NCBI GenBank assembly: GCA_039654915.1
Contig: CM077594.1
Location: 15,437,001 to 15,501,000, forward strand
Source of the DNA: Aquilaria yunnanensis
Lineage: Eukaryota; Streptophyta; Magnoliopsida; Malvales; Thymelaeaceae
DNA length: 64,000 nucleotides
Direction of reading: 5' to 3'
Positions 29,786 through 42,575 of this stretch are shown piece after piece (the stretch's first letter is position 1; each line of letters opens with the position of its first letter). The notes under the pieces are model-generated. The model saw only the letters and a program-made list of their open reading frames with translations, ran no database searches and was not told the origin of the DNA. Position numbers and translations under genes: made by a program.

Positions 29786-31600
29786 TCGACATGGTTTACG
29801 GATGCAACTTGCAAGCGAGTGAAGTTAGAACCCTTGGATTGGATGGATCTCATTTTGGAAAATTGGGATGTCAAAAACCAAGAGCAGAGCCAAATCAGGC
29901 GGACAAATGATTCACAAGTTAGGCCTAAAGCCATTTTTAGCCCTCAAACTTGGATGGATCGGACACTTAGCTCCTCAATAACGACTTCGTACAACTCGCC
30001 CCATTAACTTGCAAAAAGGGTACACTTAGCCCTTTAGGCCCTTGTGCGCATCACGTTACCTCTTCACCCTAAGCAGCGTTTGCTCGTGTTTGTTTCTTCT
30101 GTTTAAGTGCCTCTTGCCGCCCTTAACAGTGCCGTGAAATAACAGTTTTAAATTTATTGCCCCAATTCGCCTGCAAGTGCACAGTATATTTTGTGTTTCT
30201 AAAAATTTTGCTTATGTTTTATTTCCATGTCTCCAAAATTTGAAAACAATGTGGTTTTATTTTAAAGTTAAAAATTCAGTAAAAATAATATGTTTTGTCG
30301 TTTTGGAATATTTCTTGAAAAACATCGAAAATGAAATTTTCATATGTCTTATTTTTTTTTCCAAAAAATTTACTTCTTTTTTCAGAAACAAAAGATAGAA
30401 ACGAGTATCCAAAATATTTTCTTCATGAAAATAAAAATAAAAAACAAAAAATATGGAATTTTACTGGACGAATTGTCGACCAATAATTATTTCTCTATAA
30501 AAAAAATAGTTCACTACCAATCACAACCCGCCATTTTAAGTTTTTAATAAGTGATCCTATCGTAAATGTACTGTACTCTTATCTTTCTGATCTAAATCGA
30601 ATTTGGTCCTACTAGCCTTCCAACTTTGCATAGTGAATAGAGTTGTCTACAATATATTCTTATTTGACCTTGAACCTTTGTAATATTTTTAAATTTAATA
30701 AATCACCTTATCATATTACTTCTTATCCCATAAAATATGATACATTTATCTTCATACAGAAATTAAAATATATGTAATTTATTACATTTTTTTTTTCATT
30801 TTTACCTTGAAACTAAAATTAAAAAGACTTCCCTTTGTGTTATCTGTATCCAGGGCTTAATGATGATTAAAAAAAATTCATTTGAGGGTTTAGTGTAGTG
30901 AAAGTTTTAATAGAGATTAAAAAAAATTTATTTTTAATTTTATGTAATGAGAGCTTAAATAAAATAAATAAGGTAAATTGAATATTAGAAATTTTTCAAA
31001 AAAAAAAACTTTATCTTTTTTGAATGGTCAATAAAAAATTTCTATTTCATCGTTTGTAGATAGATAAAGTATTTGTTAGACAATCATTCTAATATACAAA
31101 TAAAGAATAAAAGCGACATACATACACGGGGATTTGAAGTTTTCAGGGATTGTTCCATTATAAATTAGAGGACAAACTAATGGGAGTATGGGACCCGACG
31201 TAGGGACATGAAGTTTTGAATTATTTGTCGAAGCGTGGCGGAAAGTCACCGGTGCCGACAAGTATCGGAGATCCAGATTCCCACAAGATAAATTTATTGA
31301 CGTGATTTGGGAGAAATCACATAAATTCATTTCGGCCACAAATAATTTCCTTTTCAAACCAATATGCTCAGCATGAGTGGGCCATACAGGATAAAATTTC
31401 AAAAATACCTATACTAAACATCACGATTCTTGTTCTGTCTCATTACAATCTCCGCCATCTTCAATCGGCTACAAAATCCATTGCCATCAAAGATTATGAG
31501 GCGTTCTTTACTGGGGTTAAGATGGAAAGATAGTAGACAAAGCTAACAGGAGGGAAGAGGCAGTGGAAGATAGCAAGTGGACGACAACGACATCTTTGAG
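29786..31600. other. Gene-free stretch with one TIR-like end
   Basis: At 29906-30060 phrases such as tttttagccctcaaacttgg resemble one arm of the long-TIR elements seen elsewhere, but I found no inverted partner. From 30180 to 31080 the sequence is AT-rich with short internal duplications (attaaaaaaaattcatttg near 30867 and attaaaaaaaatttattttt near 30917). The 108-aa frame at 31076-31402 (-) is not recognised. Confidence 0.45.
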
Positions 31601-31609
31601 GTCAGTGAG

Positions 31610-31787
31610 TGAAAACTAGCTGAATTGTGCAAGCTTTGAGTTTTGTCTTCATTGATTGTGTTGTATGTATACACAACGTACATGAAGAAGTATCGAGCAA
31701 GCACGTTTCCTAGGTGGGCTCTTATCTCTTCGTGCAACAAGATAGAATAAAATTATAATAGCATACAACTAATATATATCCTTAACA
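31610..31787 (-). repeat. 3' LTR of the Copia element
   Basis: 178 bp, tgaaaactagctgaattg to tatatccttaaca on the plus strand. Just inside lies a degenerate tccaacttgaagataat (minus strand), which corresponds to the polypurine-tract region of Copia elements. Confidence 0.88.
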
Positions 31788-31923
31788 ATTATCTTCAAGT
31801 TGGAGCATGTGGATTGCGCACACCCAATTTGCTTACTAAGAATTCAAACTAAGCCTTCCCTAATGCTTTGGGCAAGATATCTGCTAGTTGAGATTTGCTG
31901 GAAACATGCTTGGAAATAATATC

Positions 31924-32830
31924 CAATGTGTTAAATGTCGTTACTGTTAGGTATACTACACTTCGAATTTTTAAGGTATACCACATAGTATACCGTGTCA
32001 CATACTGTTACCATTTTTGTAAAAAAATAAATGTTAGAATATTATTTTAAGATGACATAACTATTTAATAATTTATTTTTACACATTTTATATGTATTCT
32101 AATTTTTCTAATCATAATTTATCAAATATATATAAAATATATATGATATAAGATACTCAGTTAGAGTAACATGCACTAGAAATCCAATTGGGGAATATTA
32201 TTCAACACCACAGAGACTTTTAAGCTGCTACCATATATTAATTTTTATACTTCCTCCATCCCAAAATTTTTGCTCTATTTGTTTTCAGCAATTAATTTAG
32301 GATTTTTTATTTTCAACATTTTAATATATAAATGAAAAAAAATTTCATACAAATGATAAATCAAGACATGCAGTTTCTAAATATATATTTTTTAATTTTT
32401 TCTAAAAAATAGTAATATGAAAAAAATTAAGTCAAAATACAATAAAAAGTTAAATGGAGCAAAATTTTTGGGACGGAGAGAGTATTAATTAAGAAAAGTA
32501 ACAAAAAAAATAAAAGTAAATTTTTATTTTATGATATGTGTATTATTTATATTTTAATGTTTTATATGTTTATGACATTTTTTATATAAAATGAAAAAAA
32601 ATAGCTGCGAAAAATAAAATACCATGATACATACCACGCAATCTTTGCAGTATACCCCGATTTTCTGACAAAATACATACAAAAAGTGAGTGATATGCGG
32701 TATACCACTAAATATCGTAAATACCACGGCATACCGTACGGTAAAACGATAAAATATGAAAACATTTATACAACATACGGTGTACACGCGTTAAACGGTA
32801 TACCGGTATACCGTGGTATTTAACACTATG
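31924..32830. mobile_element. Non-autonomous hAT-like element nested in Copia RNase H
   Basis: The left end caatgtgttaaatg and inverted right end catagtgttaaata form short terminal inverted repeats with CA...TG edges. An 8-bp target duplication, ataatatc (31916-31923) and atgatatc (32831-32838), differs at one base; 8 bp is the hAT length. Removing the 907 bp and one duplication rejoins the Copia RNase H frame. The interior is AT-rich, full of ggtatacc-type palindromic words, has no transposase, and contains a Stowaway MITE. Confidence 0.78.
32250..32482. mobile_element. Stowaway-type MITE nested in the hAT-like element
   Basis: The left end cttcctccatcccaaaattt and inverted right end ctctctccgtcccaaaattt give Stowaway terminal inverted repeats. 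TA duplications lie at 32248-32249 and 32483-32484. The 233-bp interior is noncoding. Confidence 0.88.
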
Positions 32831-32838
32831 ATGATATC

Positions 32839-33060
32839 CTTAGACACAATCCTGTCATATACAAAATGACAATCAATCTCAATGTGCTTAGTGCACTCAT
32901 AAAACATCGGATTAGTTGTAATGTGCATAATTCTTTGGTTACCACAGTAAAGCTTCATAGGCTCATCTTGATCAACCATTAAATCACAAAGTAGAGATTT
33001 AAGCCAAATAAGTTCATTAGTAGCTACTGTCATGGGCCTGTATCCAGCTTCTACTAATGA
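32839..33060 (-). pseudogene. Copia RNase H remnant, interrupted
   Basis: On the minus strand the text ATNELIWLKSLLCDL, LYCGNQRIMHITTNPMF and HIEIDCHFVYDRI is the Copia RNase H region. It continues beyond the hAT-like insertion (31788-31923) with SQLADILPKALG and SKLGVRNPHAP. Stops and the insertion make it non-functional. Confidence 0.85.
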
Positions 33061-34260
33061 CTGCGAAACTATGAATTACTTTCGAGACTTCCATGAGATT
33101 GGTGCATTGCCAAGTTTAGTGAGAAAGGTTATGGTGGATCTTATTGTTTTTGGACAAGCAGCCCAATCAGTATCATAATAAGCATAAAGCCTGCCCTGGA
33201 GTTTCTTTTAAGTAGTGAAGAGCATGCATAGCTGCATTGTAATGAGCAACACAAGGCTTTTTCATAAACTGGCTCAAGAGATTTACTGAGTAGGTGATAT
33301 CTGGCCTTATTATAGTTAGGTAAATCATTTTTCCATTTAGCCTCTTGAAGCGTCCAACATCACTAGCTGTTAGTTTTCAATACTAGCAAGTCATTGTTGC
33401 TACTGTAGCAAGGAATAAGCGAGTTTAGAGGCCATGCCAACATCTTTTAACAGATCAACCATATATTATCACTGGTAAAGAAAAATGCTTTTAGTGACCA
33501 TGACAATTCCAAGCCAAGAAAATATTTTAGCTTTCCTAAGTCTTTCAAATAGAACTTGTCATGTAAATAATTCTTCAATTGCTTAATTTGTGTAGCACTA
33601 TCTTTTGTAATGACCATATCATCAACATACACCAAGATTGCGGTAAAATTCTCTCTATATCTTTAAGTGAACAAGGAATAATCAGCTTTGGATTAATTAA
33701 AATTGAAATCAATTAAAGCACCAGAAAACTTCTCGAATCACTGTTGGGGAGTATGCTTAAGGCCGTAAAGAGACTTTCGAAGCTTGCATACTATATTGTC
33801 ACCTTGATTGGTTAGTCCTTGGGGAAGCACCATATAAATTTCTTCGTCTAGATTACCTTGGAGGAAGGCAATATCAAATTGATGAAGATGTCAGTTCTTA
33901 GCAGCAGCAACAGCTAATAAATGTCGAACATAAGTTAGCTTCACAACTAGAGCAAAATTCTATGTGTAATCAATCCCTTCAACTTGACTAAACCCTTTTG
34001 TTACTAAATGTTCTTTGTATATTTCAACTGACCCATCAGCGTGATATTTGATCTTGTGAACCTACTTGCAATCAATTGGTTTCTTGTTTGGTGGCAGCTT
34101 CTCCAAGGTCTATGTTTTATTTTTCTCAAGTGCTTGTAGTTCTTGCTTCATGGCATCATGCCATTTAGGGTCCTTAGATGCCTTTATAAAATTTTTGGGT
34201 TCTAATGTAGATGAGATGACTGCAAAGAAATTTCACTGCCCAAGGGTAAATCGAGTACAA
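33061..34260 (-). pseudogene. Copia reverse transcriptase remnant
   Basis: The catalytic YVDDM motif is preserved at the start of the 33447-33635 frame, followed by KDLGKLKYFLGLEL. Further toward 34200, broken frames still show the early RT region. Several frameshifts and stops are present. Confidence 0.85.
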
Positions 34261-34639
34261 GGCAAATAAGACAACAAGGTATAGGGTTTACCTGAAGAGA
34301 CCTGACTTGCATCAGGTGGTGACGACTTGTTTACTCCAGACAACTCATGGATTTAGTCTTAAGGTTAAGATGAAGGTCGGCGATCTCTTTATGGTTTTCC
34401 TGCGGGTTCTTTTTTATTTTCTCAAGGATTAATGGCTTTGGTAGTGCGTGATTTGGGCACTATGTTTTCTATATCTAGTAATTAACCTTGGTGTAAAATA
34501 GTTCATTTCAGGTGTAGGTTCATTGTCGACACAAATTGTTTTAGGGAAGGGGTGAGATTTGATGGAAGGATCTCCAGACATCTAGAAATGGAAATAATCC
34601 TCATAAAAGATAACATCTCGGGACACAAGAATTTTGTGA

Positions 34640-35520
34640 GTATCTTGATCATACATCATGTACCTTTTTTTCACCAACTGGATGGCCAATAAAAACACAT
34701 GATTTTGATTGAGCTTGAAATTTGTCTATCAAATTTAAGTGAACATATCCTAAATAACCAAAAACTTGAAGATGATCAAGAGAATGTGTTTTAGCAAACA
34801 ACACTTCATAAGGACTTTTACCTTTGAGTTTTGTTGAATGCATGTGATTGATGAGATAGGTGGCTATCAATACATATTCTCCCCAAAATTTTATAGGTAG
34901 GTTGGCTTGAAAGCGAAGAGCTCCAGTTACCTCAAGTAAATGGTAGTGTTTTCTTTCAACAACTCCATTTTGTTATGGAGTGTTGATGCATAAAGTTTTA
35001 AGAATAATGCCATTTTGCTTGAGAAAACATAGAAGTGGGCTAGCTACAAATTCCTATTTATTGTTACTCTTGACTTAAAGAAATGTTTTTCCAAATTGGG
35101 TTTTTAACTATGTCATAAAATGTAGCAAAATGTATGGTTACTTTTGAATTGTGTTTCAAGAGCTAAACCTAAGTGCACCTACTGTGATCATCAATAATAG
35201 TTAAGAAATAATGTACCCCTGATAAAGAAGGAGTTTTATACGGTCCTTCAATGTCAAGATGAACCAAATCAAAGCAACATGCATTTATGCTCACACTTTT
35301 GGGAAAAGGTTTTCTTGTTTGTTTAGCTCAATGGCAGGAATTGTAACATTTATTAAAATGTTTGAAAGACAAATTTCTAAGTTGAGGAGCTTAAGAAAGT
35401 TTTTTTTAAAAGACAAATGATCGAGACATTTATGCCAAGTGACAACAGCATTTTCAGATTTATTTGGAACAACCGCATGAGCCTTGAATTCCTTGAAGTA
35501 ATACAAGGCGTCACATTACT
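34640..35520 (-). pseudogene. Copia integrase remnant
   Basis: The frame at 34649-34870 carries LINHMHSTKLKGKSPYE and the VFGYLGYVHL region typical of the C-terminal side of Copia integrase. The frame at 35291-35506 matches the GAG-pre-integrase zinc-binding region (VVTWHKCLDHLSFK). Both are interrupted. Confidence 0.82.
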
Positions 35521-35759
35521 CATTCATGCCAATCAGTCTATTTGATCTTAAGTCCTGAATAACATAAGAATTTGGAAAGAATGCTATTGAACAATTTAAA
35601 GCTTGAGTAATTTTGTTAACATATAGCAAATTGCAAGTGAATGAAGGGACATATAGCATATTATCAAGCTTAAAATTAGGTGCTAGTACGGTTTGACCAC
35701 AAGAATGAATTTTTAGACTGTTTCCATTCGGTAATCAAATTGGAGGAAAAATATGTAGC

Positions 35760-36830
35760 AGGCTAAACATTTGAAAATAAGAATTGTTGGGATGTCATAT
35801 GTTTAAAGGCACCACTATCAATAATCCATCTTAAGGTATGTCTAGAAGCTTTATCAGCAAAGTGGATAGTTGTGTTTTGAATGGATAAGAGTGTTATCAG
35901 TTGATTGAATTGCTGTTGTGTAATGTTGAGATTGCAATCAGCCATCTTACCCCTGTTAAAAGTGTTATCTGTGGTAGCTTTGTTCACAACAGCTTTGCTG
36001 GCTTTATGAGTCGACTTATTGGTGACATTTTTCTCCTTATTTTACCATTAATCAAGGTATCCAATAAGCTTAAAACATCCCTCTAATATGTGTCTTAACT
36101 TCCCACAGTGAGTACAACGTAGCTTGCTTTTATCCTAGTCTTTGGTTTGTGTCATCCTTCTGCCTCTGGGTTGCTTGGCAAAAAAGGCAGCTGCTTTTCT
36201 AGTATCAGATCTTGAGATAGCTATACTCTGTTGTTTATCCTCCTTAGCAACAAGGGCGTAAGCTTTATTAACATTCGGCAATGGGTCCATGTTCAAGATT
36301 TGGGACTTGATGACACTATATTTGTCACTTAATCCCATCCGAAAATGGAACAACCTCTCACCTTTTTTTTTTATACCAATTCTTTTGCCGCTCTACATGT
36401 GCACACGGGAACATTGGAATATGCAGCTAGCTCATCCTAGAAAGCTTTCAGTTTGGAATAGTAAACTACAACTATCGAATCTTGCAGTTACATTAAGGAA
36501 ATATCTCTTTTCATTCATAGATTCTCGAGCCATTACTTTGTGAGAACCATTCATGAATATCTGTCCATATCTCACTTGCCATTTCTGCATTCACTACATT
36601 GTTATGTAGTTCTGGTGCCAAGAAGTTGAAAAGCCAAGCTATCACCATCAAATTATTCTTCTCCCAAGCCTGTTTGTTCACACCTTTTTCTTTAGGTCTT
36701 GAAAGAGACCCATCAATGAAGCAAAGCTTGTTCTTTGAAGGCTTTTTTCATGGCTTTGTGCCATGTGGAGTAATTGTCTCCTTAGAGAAGACATGTAACC
36801 AGAGAAGTGCCTGGGCTGTCTGACGCATTC
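35760..36830 (-). pseudogene. Copia gag, zinc knuckle and protease remnants
   Basis: Gag is seen in FHFRMGLSDKYSVIKSQIL and nearby text. A CCHC zinc knuckle (CTHCGKLRHILEGC) lies at about 36080-36120. The protease active site appears as IDSGAFKHMT in the 35763-35987 frame. All are on the minus strand and separated by frameshifts or stops. Confidence 0.85.
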
Positions 36831-36981
36831 AAGTAATATAGGGAAGACGGATCTGATCTAGCTGGTGTTGGTAGTGTTGAACAGGAACCAGAACCGAGGG
36901 TGATATGTTTGTCTTTGTTTGTCATCAGCAAGGAAATTTGATGAGCTAATGCTCAGGCTTAATGTTTTTGGATCGAGCACT

Positions 36982-36993
36982 GCTCTGATACCA
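36982..36993 (-). other. Primer-binding site of the Copia element
   Basis: On the minus strand this reads tggtatcagagc, complementary to the 3' end of initiator tRNA-Met, and directly abuts the 5' LTR. This fixes the LTR edge and the element's orientation. Confidence 0.92.
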
Positions 36994-37169
36994 CGAAAAC
37001 TAGCTAAATTGTGCAAGCTTGAGTTTTCTCTTCATTGATTGTGTTGTTTATATACACAATGCACATGCAAAAGTACAAAGCAAGTAGGTTTCATAGGAAA
37101 GCACTATCTCTATGCATAACAGGATAGGATAAAATTATAATAGCATACAACTAACATATATCCATAACA
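36994..37169 (-). repeat. 5' LTR of the Copia element
   Basis: 176 bp, cgaaaactagctaaattg to tatccataaca on the plus strand. The terminal T of the expected TG has become C. It aligns along its length with the 31610-31787 copy. Confidence 0.88.
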
Positions 37170-37440
37170 ATGAGGGTGGGTTGTGGGCGATGAGTGTTTC
37201 ACCTAAAAAAATAAGAAACAAACATTTGGTTGAATAGTTTTTTTATACCTCAATTTGTTTTTGTTTTTCTTCATATGAATCCTTAATGTTCTTTAGACAG
37301 GCATGTGTGTGCAGTGAAGAAAATACATAATCAGAATTTTATACATATATCAAAATAATGTAAGAACAATTTTGATATTAAAGTATAACATGTACCATAG
37401 AAGATGATCGTATAAACATATAATTACATATGTACAAATG

Positions 37441-39325
37441 AACATTAAGCTTGAGCATCAGCTCATCAAATCTCTTTGCTAATGACAAACAAATGAACAT
37501 TAAGCTTAAGCTGTTGGGTTTCGGGAGCCAAACAGCGCAGCGGAATTTAACCGAAACCCTCCAGGATCCAAGTGAAACGGGGTAAACCGGGTGTTCGAAA
37601 ATTTCATACCTAATTTTCGGTTGAGATCTCTCACTCAACTGTAGAGTCGAATCACAAAACCTGAACAGTTGACGTGTTCAGGCTCTCTATGGTATCCACA
37701 CGAGCCTCTCGGGATCACCACGCTTCCACCACGTCCCGGCAGATGCGTTTCTCTTGCGCTCGCAGTGCTAGCTTGCGTCCTCCAAGGAATTGCAAGAGAA
37801 GAGTGCGGCTGTCCTTTTGGGAGGCTAGGGCAAGGAGACCTACGAATTTCTCACTTAAAAGTTGTATTTATAGTGAGACTCAACTTCCAGGCCTAATGGG
37901 TTTCAAAGCCCTAATCCAATTAGGATTTAATTTCGGGCTTAATAATGGCTCAACTCCTTGGCCCATTATTAATACGAAATTAAAGTGAAACCATAACCCA
38001 AATAATTAGCCCATGCACTCTAATGATCCAAATAGCTCTATGTGTGCGACCCAATAGGCTCTTGCCATGTTGGCAATGATCATAAATCACATTTATGATC
38101 ATAAGCAATGAGCGGTGTCTAGCAACACATCATTGCTACCCAAGTGACAAGATTGTCGGTGAATCGACTAAACCTTTATGATCATCACCGATATATGCCA
38201 TTGTCCCTTTGTCCAAGATATCAAGACTAAGCACGAGACATGGAATGTGTCACTCTCGTATAGCCCAATCTTTGGTTTCTTGATTACCGAGTAGACCAAC
38301 TTAAACTGACGACATTGATATCATATATCAACTCATCGGAGCATGGCCATGCATTTTCTAAGTCTCACTCTATCAAGGGGCCCAAAGATATCACTCCCGT
38401 TACATAGGAGGGACAAATCCCATCTTGATCATACAAATCCCTCTGCATGATATGTGACATACCCAATGACCTCCTTCAAGTTCACTCAGTTACGAGCAAC
38501 AAAGGAAAGTATCAAAGTATGTGACTCACATGTAGGGAACCTTGATGATCTTAGGTCGAAGGACTACATATACCATGATCACTATGAGAATCACTTATGA
38601 CACTCATATAACGATCCATGAAGTGTTCTCATGGTGGGTCGGTCCAGTACACAAGTTCTCCAACTTGTACCCATATGTAGACTACATATCTCATATTAGT
38701 CTCCACATATGCTAGTCATTATGTATTATTGCAACCCGCTCCACAATAATACTGGACTAGGGACATTTAAGAATATCATTATTCTAGGGTTACAATTATG
38801 TTTATTACGTTACGCAGAAACAAAACAACAAACATAATTGCTGGATTAATGCCTCAATAAAATATCATGACTCAATGTGCAAAAATACAATCATCTCATG
38901 ATTGGCTTTTTGGGCACAATACTAACATAAGCATCATCTCATCAAATTTCCTTGCTGATGACAAACAAAGACAAAGATATCACCCTCGGTTCTGGTTCAT
39001 GTTCAACACTGCCAATACCATCTAGATTAGATTCATCTTCGCCATATTACTTGAATGCTTCAGACAGCCCAGACACATCTCTGGTTACATGTCTTCTCTA
39101 AGGAGACAATTACTCCACATGGCACAGAACCATGAAAAAAGTCCTCCGATCAAAGAACAAGTTTTGCTTCATTGATGGGTCTCTTCCAAAACCTAAAGAA
39201 GAAGGTGTGAGCAAACAAGCTTGGGAGAAGAATAATTCGATGGTGATAGCTTGGCTTTTCAACTCCTTGGCACCAAAACTACACAACAACGTAGTATATG
39301 CAGAAACGGCAAGTGAGATGTATAA
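37441..39325 (+). mobile_element. Relic of a related Copia leader and gag, split by a solo LTR
   Basis: The plus strand at 37441-37511 and 38928-39325 is homologous to the minus strand of the neighbouring Copia element from just inside its primer-binding site into gag (catctcatcaaatttccttg onward). The 39132-39329 frame (MKKVLRSKNKFCFIDGSLPK, then KQAWEKNNSMVIAWLFNSLA) is the Copia gag N-terminal region. Part of the leader is tandemly repeated at 37441-37511. Homology stops near 39325 and no LTR is attached. It faces the opposite way to the larger element, giving an inverted arrangement. Confidence 0.75.
37512..38927. mobile_element. Solo LTR, 1.4 kb, with 5-bp target duplication
   Basis: Begins tgttgggtttcgggagcc and ends cacaatactaaca, with near-inverted termini (tgttgg and ctaaca). 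A perfect duplication, taagc, lies at 37507-37511 and 38928-38932. No internal element sequence remains. It interrupts the Copia leader/gag relic; closing the gap restores that relic. Open frames at 37669-37988 are incidental. Orientation and family are not determined. Confidence 0.87.
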
Positions 39326-39344
39326 TTGAAACAATTGAAACATG

Positions 39345-42300
39345 TATTATTGATCAAATATACACGTAACATATCTCCGATATCATTTGTACATATGTGT
39401 CATATGTTTTATGCATATTCAGCACTTTCTTTATGCATTGAGATTCATATGTATCTTCCAACTGATTTGTACATTTCTTCGATTTTGGGGGGAAGTATGA
39501 TTTGAAGAGTTCACACCTATTTTTTTTTTTATAAATGATTGAACCCATAACATATTTGTGATCATATTTATACGTATATTATTTGTACAGATATATCTCT
39601 TTTTTTGTATATCAACTTTGTACATATCCAGTATCTGATCTGTACATATTTCTAGTTTTGGAGAGGACACGAGATTTAATGGATTTACACTTGTTTTAAA
39701 CTATAAATGGTAATATTTGAATGTAAACATAAATAGATATAAAGGGTAGGAAGCATATTTGACTTACCCTTAACATGAGGTAAAAAACATAATTGGCCTC
39801 AAATCTTTGGTTTTCATTACAAATCAGTCTTCAACCTTTATTTTATTGCAAATTGGTCCCAAAACTTGACACTTCATTGCATATTGGCCCTTAGCACTAT
39901 GCAAACATAGAAACTTGATTTATATAGAAGGAAAATTGATGACTCAAATTGTATTAATTGTTAGAAAATTATGTCATAATTTGAATTAATGGAAAAATAG
40001 TTATCGAATAGTTTAAATGTTAATGAATTCAAACTATTTGATAGTTGTTTTCCAATAAATTCAAACTGTATAATAATTTTCTCACAATTAATAAATAATT
40101 TAAATTATCATTTTTTCTTCTTTGTAAATCGAGTTTTTATGCCAACTTAGGGTCAGTGACCAATATGCAATGAATTATAAAGATATGAGATTCATTTGCA
40201 ATGAAATCAAGATTAGGATCAATTTTAATGGAACCTAAAGGTTAGAGACCACTAGTGCTATTTACCCCTAACGTGGCTTGCTGCCACTTGTTTCAATGAG
40301 GTCATTGCTCATTTATTTATTTTTTTATTCAATTATGCCACCAACACTCAAATAACTAGGGAGGAGATTCAACCAAGGTTTTAAATTTCATATTAGATAC
40401 TATACCATTTTTTAATGGTGCAGTACAGTACCAATACCGTATAGTTATGTGTTTGTGTATATCAAATTATACATGGAACATTTCAATATATTGAAAATTT
40501 TAATATTCAACTCTAAGGTCTAAGACACACATAAGAGATAACAAGTATCAGCATATAAAAAATAAAAATATATATAAGTAAGAAGCTCTTAATTTTAACA
40601 TTTTTATCCACTAATTCAACAAATAAAAAAACATGGTAGAGTCCCTTGAAAAAAAAAACGTAAAGATTAATTACATATAAATATGGAAAAATAAGATGAA
40701 TGGAATAATTAAACGTATGTAAAAAATAAAATTCAATTATTGACAACTTGCTAAATGTGACCGCTATATATAAGTGTTAGCATATAATTTGTTAATGGGA
40801 GGAAACATGGTTTCAACGTGTCCCCTCTTGGTTGTTTCTTGTTAGGCTGAAATTGTGTGTTGGCTCTGGGTTCCTCTCATTCCCATGAGTTTGGCGTTTG
40901 AACATCCCCAACAACATTTCAAGTTTTATAATTATGCTTGATTTTGGGAGAGGGTGCGTGCTCTTGAACCAGTAAGACACCAAGATGACCATACTGGCTG
41001 GTTTATACCGGTATAAAAGACGAGACAAGACTTGTTAATTTGGTACCGTTTGAGTGTTGGTACCAAAATGTCTAGCTATATTGGCCGGGACAATACAGTA
41101 TATATAACTATGTTGAAACCATCACCGGCCACCACTGCCAATTGTTTAGACAATACCTAAGATCGCATATAATTTGAAGCAGATTGCCACTAATTGCAAG
41201 TTATACAAACTTTTTCCTCTTCTAGGAAGGCGGGGAACTTACCGAGTACATGCTAATGATTAGTATGGCTTATAATGGTTCGAGGGCAAGCAATTTAAGA
41301 CTCAAATTAGGAAAGCAATTTTTGGGTAGTGTAATATATAACGTATGGAAGGAAAGGGATAGTAGCATCTTATGAAGAAAACAATGCCTACTGGTCAAGT
41401 GGTTGTTTTGCTCTAGAGTTCAATCACTACAAAATTTTGTGTGCTATTATGTAGTTAAAATTAAGATTGTCAAAAGTAAGATTCCATATGAAATCATTTT
41501 TTGTTTTCTATGAATCGTAGTTGTGGAATCTAATCAGAATCGTAATAGTTATAATCATATAATTTAATCAGATCATTTTTCCTATTTCATATCATAAAGT
41601 CATAAGATTTTAAGATTTTGGTCAAGATTTTGATCACTGTGGCTAGAACCCATCTGTAATCTAGGTTATTGTAAGCTTTTCTTGTTATTTTGATTTTGCG
41701 ACTCTGCCCGGATTTGGTGGGTGTCGAATTTGTGATGCTGTGGCGCTAATAGGAAGCAGATGATTTTGAGGTTTTCCAATCATTCCCCCAGAATATTATA
41801 TCTTTCTTAGTAATTAAACATTTTGGCAACAACCATGGGCATTATACTGGCAGCTGGTTCGCGTGCACAAATACATAAATAAGTGCTGATAATGTTGGTC
41901 ACCATTCCAAAGCATGGTCTTCAAGATACTATAGATTTATGGAATCCTTTACTTTTAATATTGCAAGTTGCAACTAATCAATAAGAATTTAGGTAAACGT
42001 GTAGGGTTTCCAATTCCAACGTATAAGGAGAAGTGGAATAAACACAACTACCAACTCATTTTTTAATACTAATAGTTACAAAAAAAAACAAAACAAAACA
42101 ACCAGGCGAGGTTCTCTAGTAAAGAAATTGGAAAGAGGCCAGGCAATTGAAATAAGGGTGTTCATTGCTTTTATTAACTTTTTCCACAAGGGAGGAGAGG
42201 GGGGCGTGGCTAGAAAGAAGAGAGGAAAAAAACAAAACCTTCAAGGATTTGGAAGTTCCAGTCCAGTGTAATGCTGCTATCTAACTGAAACAACAAAATG

Positions 42301-42575
42301 GGGCCGCCAAGGCTTCATTTGGTGGCAAACCCACGTAATAATTATTTCAGTCTATATTCTTCTATATACAACAAAAAATGAATTGAAATTGAAGACAAAT
42401 TACCAAAGTAGGGAAGAAAAGCCAAAAACGGGGGTGGGGGGCCATTTCTGTACGGCAGGGCTACATCACTCATTGCACAATAATATTCCAGTTACCGCGG
42501 TGAACGATTCTTAATGCACGAGGGCGAGGCAAGAAAAAAGAATGTTGGTGCTTACGAATTTCCAAAGGCAAAACT
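39345..42575. other. Intergenic DNA with one small TIR element
   Basis: No gene is recognisable. Besides the element at 39778-40268, the sequence is AT-rich. Words around 40375-41115 (caaggttttaaattt at the left, tatgttgaaaccat at the right, taccggtat inside) resemble hAT-type ends, but I could not match duplications. The DNA right of 42060 is the 3' flank of the MUCI70-like gene. Confidence 0.5.
39778..40268. mobile_element. Small TIR element, Mutator-like style
   Basis: The left arm (gaggtaaaaaacataattgg, then cattgcatattgg) is inverted in the right arm (ccaatatgcaatgaa, then tttacccc). Arms of about 120 bp flank a 250-bp AT-rich core. The flanks taacat and taacgt could be part of a decayed target duplication. 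No coding capacity. Confidence 0.6.

Larger units (their letters stand above)
31605..37174 (-). mobile_element. Decayed Ty1/Copia LTR retrotransposon
   Basis: The element has two short LTRs (36994-37169 is the 5' LTR and 31610-31787 the 3' LTR on the minus strand), an initiator tRNA-Met primer-binding site, and coding domains in the order gag, zinc knuckle, protease, integrase, reverse transcriptase, RNase H, which defines Copia. The 5-bp target duplication is gtgag (31605-31609) and atgag (37170-37174), with one mismatch. LTRs differ at roughly one position in seven by eye, so it is old. Every ORF is broken by stops and frameshifts. A hAT-like element has inserted near the end of the RNase H region. 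Confidence 0.93.

Noticed and set aside
32554..32787. Hydrophobic minus-strand ORFs
   Set aside because: AT-rich interior of the nested hAT-like element; the apparent hydrophobicity comes from TTT/ATA codons.
37669..37988. Overlapping plus-strand ORFs of 75 and 104 aa
   Set aside because: They lie wholly inside the solo LTR defined by the taagc duplication and overlap each other in different frames.
40375..41115. Possible hAT-type element
   Set aside because: End words look right (caaggttttaaat and gttgaaaccat), but the inverted match is short and no 8-bp duplication could be found.
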